Part shown: positions 11,443 through 23,494 of the stretch, piece after piece
Layout: every line of letters begins with the position of its first letter
Numbering within the stretch: position 1 is the stretch's first letter
From: Amphimedon queenslandica
Taxonomy: Eukaryota; Porifera; Demospongiae; Haplosclerida; Niphatidae
Length of the DNA stretch: 48,882 bases
Direction: 5' to 3'
Assembly (NCBI RefSeq): GCF_000090795.2
Contig: NW_003546340.1
Span: 171,773 to 220,654, forward strand
Translations under genes and position numbers: made by a program
Notes under the pieces: generated by a model
What the model saw: only the letters and a program-made list of their open reading frames with translations
The model's database searches: none
Told to the model about the DNA's origin: nothing

Positions 11443-14400
11443 CATTTCATATGCAGTTTTTTTATATCTTAGAATTATGGAATGTATAATTTATGTACAC
11501 TGCAATTTGTACGACATTAATTGCTTCCATTAATCTAATATGATGCTTAATGTGTTTGTGTGTGTCTGTTCTGGTTTCCTCTTGGTATCTGTCAGTTTGA
11601 AAACAACTGAAACTATACTTAATATTAATTAGAAGTGCACAAATGCAAAGCATGGACCTAAATTCAATTGTGAACCTTTTACCGTCTCCAATTAAAGTCA
11701 GCTACCACTATTTGACATGTGAAGTCATGCCTGAGCTATATAGGCGTCTTTGTTTGTTGTTTGTTGTGAAATGCTAGTAGTGAGGGGACGAACATTGAGC
11801 TTGTTATTTATATCTTTCTTTTCATGCATCTTTAGTTTCTATTTTCCAATTCCCAAGCTTCATCAGATTTGACTATCCTCATATAGCCATCTCCTATTAT
11901 CTTTCTCCCCTAACATGTGCCACATTTTTTGAGTGTTTATGTCTTATAAAGTTGTTATAATTCTTGGCTTCCTTTAACTCAACTTGATAAGTGAGGCCTT
12001 TAATTGAATTCTCTACCACAAAGTGAGTACATGCATTACCATTTGCATACTAATGGTGTGGTCACTCAAAAACATACCCTTTTCTCACACACCTTGCCTT
12101 AATGACAATTAGAGCATGTTATTGTGGTCAGATTGCTGTGACTAAAGGGGAAGGCTCAACTATATTTTATTTACTGGCCCTCTCCCATTGTTGTGATTAA
12201 AAGCTTCAGCAATGATAACTGATACTCTATTGTAATTGTAAGTCATATCAAAACTACATGCAGTCATTATAGGCATTCCTGGTAACCCCACAGATCTATT
12301 AGTATCACAGGAACTGCTTAGCATTGTCCCTCATGTATCCCAATGTATCAACTTGCCTATAATCTCTACCAGTTATGCTTTATACTTTATTGTGCAGCAA
12401 AACTATGCAAATAGAAACATTACTGTTAGCAATTGAGGTATATTGATAGCATTATTATTAGCATATGTCATTGAATGATGTATTATCCGATATTACCCAC
12501 TCCTTGGTATCATGTGTCACTATTCACGTATATTTTATGTCTTCATATGCCCCTATCATGTTTACATAAGTACTCCTACTACATGACTACGAATAAGTAA
12601 GGAATAAGCCCTGGCATGCTTGTAACTAGATATGCCACCTCTTCATATCTCTCTGTCTCTCCTTTGTGCATGTATGTGTATGTGTGCAATTATACTTTTA
12701 ATAGTTTTGTTATTATAATAATAATTACGTAATGCTGTTTGTACATGTACTTACTCATTATTTGTAAAATTCTCTAATTGAATCTCCTCCTACAACCACT
12801 CACTCAGAAAGTGAGTGCTTATATCCTTATTCATTGAAGGCTTGGATTTTTATTGTTGTTTGTTTCACTGTTCGATGGACCATGAATCACACCCACACAA
12901 TTTGCTTCATTTTGTTTCCTTACATGGCAATGGAATGTTAAAACATTCGTGTCTATTATATTGGCCTTTGAATGTTTTAGTTACAATTATACTCAACTTA
13001 GACACATACACACACACAGCACTACCAGGCTTTCAGTATTTCACGTCAGCATAGCATAAATGATTTTTATGGCTGCCAATAGAAATTTTGCAATATCGTA
13101 GTTGCCGTGTGTGCAATGATTTTATTAAACACTAATAATAATAAATAATTACTATTTTATTTTCAATAGGATCTATTGCTCAAGCTTAAAGAGCGTTACA
13201 GTGTACTACAGGAGATGAAAGGTTTGTTGAAAGAGGTAACAGAAGAAAACAGCAAATCAAACCAATCATCAAATAGACTTCATTCCCTTGAAATATCCAA
13301 ACTCACAAAGCAAGTGACAACAATGCACACCAAATGGTCTTCAGTGTGTCAGCAAGTGAAGCAGCTCTATTCTAAGCTTTCCATTGCTCTTGCTAGTGTC
13401 AGTGGTAGGTCCCCATCTCCTGTTAGTCCTACCAGTAAAGTTAATGGAGAGACTTTGTCTGGTTCCAACAATCACGGAAAGTTAGATGGTATTATTGCTA
13501 AGGCTTCAAATGAGAGTCTATCCTCTGGTCCTCCAAGTCGGTATAATTCCTCACCACATGTTCCTCAATCTCATCTTAGTTCGTCACCTCCACCGTATGC
13601 AAATTCAAACTTTTCCTTACAACCTCCACGGTCTCCTTCTCGTCCATCGTCTGTCCCTCGTCCATCCTCTGCCCCTCGTCCATCGTCCTCCCCTCGTCCA
13701 TTGTATTCCCCTTGTCCACCTTATTCCCCTCGTCCACCTTATTCCCCTCGTCCACCGTATTCCCCTCATCCACCGTCCTCCCCTCGTCCACCATCCTCCC
13801 CTCGTCCACCGTCCTCCCCTCGTCCACCGTCCTCCCCTCGTCCACCGTCCTCCCCTCGTATTTCTTCCAGTCCAAAGAGGAACATAAACGAGTCGCTAGA
13901 TGATTTATTAGATGCACTCAAGCAAGAAGCAGATAGACAAAATTCTTCACAAACGAAGACCCCTCAGTCTAATATGGGCATGTCTTGGCCTGGTGTGTCA
14001 ACTCCGCCCCCTCCACCTAAACCAGCTCGCTCAAAAAGTCAACCCCAATCACAACAATCCCAGAGGTACTCTAATAGTTTTGAGAAGGCCCCGCCCTGTC
14101 GCTTGGCAATTAAATTGGAAGAAATGAGTTCACAAATTGACAGAGTCGAGAAATCCATTGTAAGAGGCGTGGCTTGTGAGTTGGACTCTAGCAAAATTGA
14201 GAAACGTCTTAAAGAAATGAGAGTAAGTTAATGGATTATTAATATTGTGTGATGTGTACATGTACATGACCAATAATGGTATCTATTCCTATCCCTTTCC
14301 TCTAATTGTATTTGCCCTTTCAATTTCCATCCTCTCACTCTCTTCCTCCAATGCACTGATAGGGTAGCCTAACATTACTGGATCTACAATCAGAGGAGTT

Positions 14401-17400
14401 GAATCAGTTATGCAAAGAGGCTGGCTCCATTCCTTCCTCTCCCTCTCCCACTAGGCCCAGTAAAGTGGCCAGTGTTGCTTCTTCTTACACGCTCCTCGAG
14501 TTAGCTTGCTGCAAGGCCTTGCTCTCCAGACTCTCTCTCACTGTCACTGAGCTACAGTCTGTCTGCAATGATCAGATACGGAATATGGAAGTAGTGCTGG
14601 AGCTGGTGGAAGAGTTTGAAGATAAGGCCAGTGACTGTTTGATGTGTCTTACTGCTTATGAGAATGCTGTGTCTGACCTGAGGAACTCTTCTTTGGAGGG
14701 AAACTCACAGCTATGGGCAGCTGCTGCTAAGGTACAGTTTACACAAGTACATGAGTGTTGACCACATTATATGCAACCCACAAGAGCCTGAACAAAAAGT
14801 TGTGTATAAAAGAGCTGGACGGCACAGTGCCAATTATTGATACATCCAAGAAAACTAGGCCCTAATACCAATTTTTGGAAGGGTTCATTTATAAATGAAC
14901 CCTGCTTATTATTCTCAATAAACAGTAATGTCAATTCATTTCATGCTCATCAATATTGTTTTGTAATGTAGGTGGACCTGTTGTCATGTTTAGCCTATGC
15001 TTTTATTCTAATTTTAATGTTTTGTCTCTTATACTGTGTAACGTATTCTCCATGCATGCATGCATGGAATCATGGATGCAATTTGTTTCATATTGACCCC
15101 TATTGATTCTATGGTAAGGTACTGCCCTATCAGGCACTAGTACTAAATTTTAATGTCATTATAACTAACCTTGACAAATAATTTAAAGTGGTTAGATCAG
15201 GAACTACAATATGCACACAATAGTATCACGTTGTTTTCACTGCGATAATTATCAGTTGCATAATTTAGAACAATAAAACAAGCAATTAAGAGTGCAAGAG
15301 TAGAGAATTGAGAAAAATTATGTCTAATGTTGCCATTGTTCTTATTCTCCGTTACAGACTCAAGAGTGTTTATCAAAAGTTCACGAAAGCATAAAATCTA
15401 CTCAGTCATTGTCCCAGCAGCTCAAGGTTCTCGAGCCTCATTTTAATGGAACTCCGATCCATCGTAACGTCCAAGACATGGAGACACGGTTACGGAGCAT
15501 TAGATCAGAGGGAGACGGAATCATAATAGGAGCAATTGGACACAGGGAGGCTTACACAAGGGAGATCCTAGCAATAATGAGCAGCTGGTTGAGTAGAAGT
15601 GAAGAAGAGATCAAGAGATTAAGGAGAGAGAGGAAAGGAGTCACCACTGAGTTTAAAAAGGTATTACTGTACCTAGCATTAATGTATTATTAAGATTGTG
15701 TGGGTGTTTACTTTTTATTGCAATTATGTTCAATGGGTTGTATGGTAGTTCCGTATAAGCACAGGATTAAGTGTTATTGTCAAATGTTTTGTATTGCTGA
15801 CAGAAGCCAGACCCACTACACTAGTCACTGAATGAAATCACACCACAGCATCATACACAGCACATACTAACAAAGATAGTAGTGAACTATGTTTGTTTCT
15901 GTTTTAGTCCAAGGCCCAGGAAGCCAGTGATCATGTTTCTAGTCTAGTAGAGATTACGGAGCAGCTGGAGTGCATACTAAACCTCAGTACACATACTCTG
16001 CCTCACATTCCACAGCTGGAGTCAATCAGAGAGAACAAGAAAGAAATAGCTAAGAAGAAGGAGAAGCTGGCAGCCATAACAAGTGATATTGATAGGCTCC
16101 CTCTGAAAGAGGAGCCTCCTCTGGAGTTAGGACAGAAAGGAGGAGGAATAAAGGTAGGAGAGAGTTAGTGAATGGTTGCTAAGTGCCATACTGTATGCTG
16201 CAGCAATGTGCAAGTGTCACAAAGTGTGTGGGCTTATTTAGAATTCATAATGTGTGACTGTCTGGAGTTATAAGTGTGCAGTTGTGATAGGAATTGTTTA
16301 TATACTTATCACAGTTGAATGGCCAGAAATCTGTCTCTCCTTTTACATGTGTATATAATATTACCTTAATTTCTCACTTATTACCACTCTTATCCACACT
16401 CTTCCGTAAACTGCATGTACCCTCTTAAACTACACAATACAGCAGCATCCTGTTGATTCTCGCACGTACTAATGAGAATAGCCTTACCCTTTGCCTTCTC
16501 TATCTCCTTTTCTTCTTACTTCCTTTCTTTCTTCCTTTTATAGCCTCACGACGGATCAAAACTAGCTCCATCAGCAGGAGGACCCCAAAGACAAACTCTA
16601 GCTCAACAAAACAAGCCAATGTACATAGAAGTGGAGACAAAGCCAACCACAACTTATCATCCCTCAACTAATCCTAGTTCAGAGTATTCTGAAATACTGG
16701 TCAGGCCAAGGAAGAACATGACAGAGTCTCCATACCACCATCACCACATACCTCACCCTCCAGGCCACTCTCCTTCCTCTCCCCCTCCTCCTCCTCTACC
16801 TCAGCTAACTAGATCCATTCATTTGCCATCTGCTGAGACTCAGCTTCCCTCGGCCTCGCCTAATTCCCCTCCACCTGCTCCTGGAGAGGTATTTTTGGCA
16901 CATGATATGTTTTTGTTTGCATAAACAAATTTAAAAATTAGTATATTTTTGACTATGGTTCCTTGAATTCAGTGTTTATTTATTGTTTTTATTTATAATT
17001 ACAGTATCCACCTGGTAAGTCTCCTTTGAAATCTCCAGTCAAACCCAGTGGACTAAAACTACCTGAAAAATATGCAAAACAGGTCAAACCAGTTGCTAAT
17101 AAAGCGCCTGAAAAAAGGAGGAAGAAATCGAAAACGAGAGAAGACAAAAGGAAAGATACCAGTCCTCTTTCATACGAGATGCTTGATTATGATATACCAC
17201 GTCCGTCATCCCTTAGACTGGTACTGCTTGAATTCATTGATGAAGAATATTCTAAAATAAGCGAAGCAATCAAGGTACATGATTATAACTAGCACCTTGT
17301 CTGTTGCAGTGCAAAATTTATTATTAATTTGATCCTTTCAAATTCTTTGTTGCAATAGTTATTGTTAGATTTGTAATATTAATTTAATAATCATTTACTA

Positions 17401-17465
17401 CTCCAGAAGTATGAAGGCATCTTGTTCTTCATATGTTGTTTTCCTGTATTTTACAATTTTCTTTG

Positions 17466-17502
<37 letters not shown>

Positions 17503-19832
17503 GAAGCCATAATTGACAAAATTTAACACTTATTTGAGCTAATTCCTTACTCTTTGTCATCCACAGGATACTGATGGTTTCTATTCTCCTACACTAAGAG
17601 ACACCATTGTTTCTCTACCAGATGACAGCACTGCTAAGAGAGACTGTGAGTCTTTCCTGAGACAGCTCAACACTCACCATGTATCTCTGGAGAGTATAAT
17701 GAAACAGATCCATCATGTAGAAGTGCCAACTGTTAGTCCTAATCCTACTCTGTGTCAAGATCAAAAGAGACTCTGCTATGTACGTTATTACTATTTAACC
17801 TTTTCAACTTACTCACTCAATACTGGTTGTACTACAAATGAATATAATGATTAAGAGCACTACTATTATCTATTGTGTATTTATAATTATGCACGTGTGT
17901 GTGGGGGGTGCAGTTTAGATTATTGCTTTCTTTTTTTATTTATTTTTTCTCTATAAATTTTCCATAGAGTTTAGTCACAAAACTACAGGAGATTGGTGAA
18001 CAAATCTCTCAATTAAATGAATCAACCGGCCAGCTCCACACTGCTCTTTCCTCTTTAATGTCTCAAGAGGAGAGTACAAACATTCTTCTGCTTCAGTTTG
18101 AATCAGAGCTCTTTGAAGTGAGTGTCCTTCATCATCGCTGCTGGTTGAAGCTACAGGAGAAGCTAAAATTGTTGAAGAATCTTGAAAGAGATGTCACCAG
18201 TTTACAAGGAAGCATTGAGAACCTCTCCAGCTTACTGGAGAGTGCACAAGCACTTTTAGCAAAGAGAGACAGCATTATGAATGTACAGGACTACCTTGAT
18301 GAATGCAAGGTGAGAAAATGAAGAAATAAACAAAGAGTTATGCTGTGTATATGTTCCTATGTGTAGGAGATGCATCATAAATTAGCACAGCAATCCTTCA
18401 CAAGACAAGAAGCTGCTTCAAGAATACGTGGGATTATCCTCTCCTCTACTTCTCCTCCCTCCTCTTCCTCTTCCTCCTCTCTCTCCCCAACCTCTCCTCC
18501 ATCGGACTACAGTTTAAAGCTTTTAGATCAGTTAAAGAGCATAGAGACACAATGGGTCAATGTGATACATGATCTCATGAACATGAGCAAATTGGAGCCT
18601 GCACTCATCAAGCAGATGATACAGAACATAGCAAAAGAATTGAAGCAATTGGAAGCTGCTTTCCCTGAGCTTGAGTATGGAGGGATTGATCTGGAGACTA
18701 TCAAAAAGACCCAAGAACTCTGTCAAGTATGAGCCCTTTAATAGACCTACCAATACACCAGTACTGCATTGTGTATTTACCAATATATACACTGTGCCCC
18801 TTTATGGTCACTTATACATGATACTACATGTACATTACTGTACTTTGTTCAATGGTAGAAGGTATAGCTACTGTTGTTAGGTGGCCCCTATGTATTGATG
18901 TACATGTATATTCAACAATACAAATGAGATTTATTTTACTGGCCCTTTTTTGTCTAGTGAATGTAAAGCAATATAAATAAATAAATCTCCCATTTATATC
19001 TACTGCATATACTAATGTAAGATTCTGCATAATATTTCTAGTTCATGGTTTATTAAGCATGTACTTTGTGTCATTTTTATAATTTGATTTAAAAGTACAA
19101 GGTATGACAACAAAAGAGAACAAATATGCACTCACACACACACACACAAAGATGGCACACTAGCAATTAGTGATGCAACACTCAAACAAATTGTATGTTA
19201 GTCTATAAAGAACATAACAGATTCTAAGGAAAAATTAATAGTCCATGAAGAATGCTGTAATGTAACTAGTGTAGTGTGACATTAGGATGAAGTGTGAATA
19301 TTATAAAAATGTACTCAGTCAGTGAGTTAATCTCTCTCACAGGATAAAATAAAGACTTGTAAAGAATTGGACAGATCAGTGAGTGCATTAAAGTCAAGAG
19401 TTGAATATCTACAATCAGTTAAAGGAGACGAACACATGTATGATCATCCTCGTACCGTCACCACAACCCTCCCTCCCCCTCCCTCCTCCCCCCTCTCTCC
19501 CTTGTCACGCACATCCTTTGAATCTGAGACCCATTCCTCCGACTCTACGGACTCGGTACCAAAAAAACGAAGGAGCAGTGTTGGTACGATGCACTGTGAT
19601 ATGGTCTTTGACTATGAGAAGGCGGTCAAGACGACCGGTATACTGGTGGGTCTAGTGGAACGAATCATTAGTAGACTGGAGTCAAAGAATGCCCTCTTTT
19701 GTGAGAGGAGTAGATTGATTGAACAGTTTTGGAATGAATCATCAATACTGAGTGATTGGCTCATCAAAATGAGGCTGGAGCTGAAAGGAAAGAGAACAGG
19801 AGTGTCTGATAATAATCAAGTAAGAGACGTCC

Positions 19833-19895
<63 letters not shown>

Positions 19896-22800
19896 TATTA
19901 TTATTTGTTATTTTCTATTTTATGTAGTCTCTAATAGATGCTGTCACGGTTAGGAGGAGGTCGTTTGTTTCTTTAAAAGAACTTGCAATGACTCTACTTG
20001 ATATACAGACCTCTTCTCATACTGATAAGGAGTCAGTGAAGAGCAGAAGGGACAAAGTGGCCAAAGAATGGCAGCTCTTATTTCGTTCACTGCCACTCAA
20101 CGTACAGGTACAGGCATCAACTTGAAATATTGTACTATCATTGTGTACTATCATTAACTTTTGAGAACACTGTGTGTACAAACGCATTAGGTTAAATTAT
20201 AATAATTATGTGATGATTTTGAAATTTAAAAAATGCATTGCGCTGTAATGTTTTTTCTCCATCTCTTTCTTTCCTTTTAAGGTAACACTTCGTGCTTTTG
20301 ATGATGATCCAATGTCACAGATCAAACCTCCCGAGAAATTTGACGACATTGGTCACATGGTGGAATGGTTGATACTGGTCGAGTCAAAGATGCAACCACG
20401 CCCACTCTCTGTTGGTGACACATCCGACATCAAGAGGGAATTAGAAGAATTAAACGTTAGCTGCTAATTTTTTTAATTTATTATTTATTTATTTATTGCA
20501 GTCATTGCATAAAGAACTCTCGAACAAGAAATCAGAGTATCACCTCTTTATGAAATCCAGTCGTCATAGCGACCACTCAGACTCCTCAGGTGGTTCCAGC
20601 CCCACCCAGTCTCGGGGGGAGAGCCCCCCTAAGACGGTAAAATTTGTCGACGAGAACACAATAGAGAGACACCAGAGGAGGAAACAGATAGAGCAGGATA
20701 ATATACTGGAGACTATAATATCAGAGGATGAGCTGGAGGTGGAGTCAAAAAGAGGAAACAATGATGGTATGATAATGATAGTAATGCATATAGCTTCCAG
20801 GTGTCATTTTGAGCAACTTTTAAAATTTGTAAAAAATCTGATTTTGATCGAAATCAGCTCAAACTTGATATACAACATAAGAACATGTATATGTATCAGG
20901 AAAAATTATTAAAATGCAGAATTCTCACCAAGTGATTTTTGGCAAAATTTGGCCAACGACCCTGTACTATAGTACAGGGACTTTTGCCCGATTTTGGAGC
21001 AACTTTAAAAATTCATGAAAAATTCAATTTTAGTCAAAATTAGCTCAAACTTGATATACAACATAAGAACATGTATATGTATCAGAAGAAATTATAAAAA
21101 TGCAGAATTCTCATTAAGCCATTTTTGGCTAACTACCATGGTCTTTGGTCAAAATTTTGAATAGCTTTAAAGCAGGTTTTTAGCTGCATGTCCTCTCATA
21201 TCATTTGCCAATACATGTTGTTTTAAATTATTATTGGGTTTCTATAGATTCATCAAGTTTACCTACAGTCGTATCTCCAACACTAGAAGAAGCACAGCAA
21301 CTGTCAATGCTATGGACAGGTAGGAGACTATTACTTTTAAAATAAGCCTTTATTTATTTATTTATACATTAATTTGTTTATCATTTGCAGGAGTGTGGAG
21401 CACATTAAAGCAAAGGAAGCAGGCACTTGAGTCGGTCCAAGACATTTGGTCTGGCTTTGAGTCCAAGAAGATCATGTGTGAAAAGTTTCTGGAGAGATCA
21501 GAAGTGATCCTAGTTGACATGTATGCTGGACTGAAGAAAGCATTAACAGTTGAAGCACTCCAGAAAGAAATGATAGAATTGAAGGTATTATTATATTAAT
21601 GTTTAAATTGCTGTAATGTATTTTTATTATTTTAGAGTTTGTGTGAAGAGACTGCTTTGTATCAGAGCAAGATAGGGACTCTCAATGACTTAACGACTGA
21701 TTTGATACAGAGACACAGATCAAGCGATAACGTTGAACCGCTTCAGGAATCAATGACCACGCTCAACGTGAAATGGAAGAAAGTTAACGAATGGTAAGCT
21801 AGCTTCCTATAGCTGCTTCTTTCGACATTGCATTAATATGAATATATATTGCATTAATACAATTATTATTTTTCAAATCACTTTCTCTTTTTCTTTTAGT
21901 TATTTAAGGAACAAGTCCGCCATTGAGCAGGTCACTACTGCCTGGGCCTCGTTCTATCAACAGTTTTATCCTTTAGCCGAGTTTGTGAGACAGTTAGAGA
22001 CAGAGCTGAACAATATTAGTCCACAAATTAAAGACATGCTGACGATAACCAGAACAGTCGAGAGACTAAAGGTATAAAAAAATAACCACTAAAAAACTAA
22101 AGACTAATGAAAGCTTATTGAGAGAATCTGAGAAGTTGAGAGTAAAAGGGAAAGACATTTATAGAGACATCTGCATAGGAGTCTTATTTATGCTTCTTTT
22201 TTCTCCTCTTTCTATAGTTAACTCAGAAGGAGTTAGTAGCTCGAAGTGGCTCTTTAGGTGTAGTTAAGCAATGCAATGTTAAGCTTCAGGATGCTCTGGC
22301 CAAACAGCATATCACAGAACTGACAGTAGTTAACAGTGACATAGAGTTATTAGCAAAGAAATGGAAAACACTGAATATATTAGTGGAAGAGAAGTAATAT
22401 AATAATAATGATAATAATTTAGCGATACATTTATCCATTTATTTATTTGTTTATTCATTTATTAATTATTTATTTATTTATTTCAGGTATCAAAGTCTTG
22501 AGCATGATTTCTCGGAGAGGAGGGAGGTACTAGCAATACTGACAAGATGTGAAACTTGGACCAGACGAGCAGAAGAATTCCTTAAAGGGCGGAGCCAACT
22601 AGTAGCTGACCTCTCCCACATTAAAATTCTAATTGATAAACAAAAAGTAAAATTTATAAATGCTGTACGATTATATTTATTATTTCGTTTGTTATAGAGT
22701 TTTGATGCTGAGCTCAGAGAGCGACAGAACCAGCTGTCAATGGCTACAGCACGTGCTAGGCACATGACGAATAATTTCACATCTCCCAGCAACTTGACGG

Positions 22801-22931
22801 AGGATATGAATGCAGAGGAATTGAAGCAATATTTTGTTAGACTTGAGAGCAGTTTGGAGGATATAGGGGCTCTCATTCTAAAATGGAAAGAAGAAATGGA
22901 TACCGTTTTAGGAGCAATGGATGAGTTTCAA

Positions 22932-22969
<38 letters not shown>

Positions 22970-23460
22970 CTTGCAGCAATTGTAGTAGCTTTAGAGTAAC
23001 ATTTAAAGTTTCCTTTCTCTTTTTCTCATAGCTTCTCTCTACACAATTATCTCAAGGTATTACAGAGATACAGTCGAGTGTACCAGATAAAGTCCAACCA
23101 TCATCAACCCTCCCTCAACTGAAGCAAGAGCTGGAACACTGGCAGAAGATAGAGGCCAACGCTAATGGTCTAGGAAGAGTCCTAGAAGCAATGGTTGCCT
23201 CACAAAAGAAATTAATGGGAATTGGAGTCCAGGTATACACTATTAGCATAGTAGTTAATTATTTTATTAGCGTGATATAGTTCATAAAGTTTATAATTGT
23301 TTTATTTTTAGTTGAATACCGACTCAGTCCAACTGGTGAAGAAATACCACACTCAATGGAATGCCCTTCGTAAAACTATTGGCAACATTCTAGTCACAGT
23401 GAAGACAGCAATGGGGAAGTATGATCCAAAGAATGTCACGACAAGTGAGAAAATAAATAA

Positions 23461-23494
<34 letters not shown>

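Noticed and set aside
12815..13054. 79-codon ORF in the large dystrophin intron
   Set aside because: Low-complexity, no splice sites keeping the phase, and the spectrin-like repeat is continuous without it.
13486..13917. Long alternative-frame ORFs on both strands over the proline-rich dystrophin exon
   Set aside because: They are by-products of an 18-bp repeat. The in-frame exon links correctly to spectrin-like sequence on both sides.
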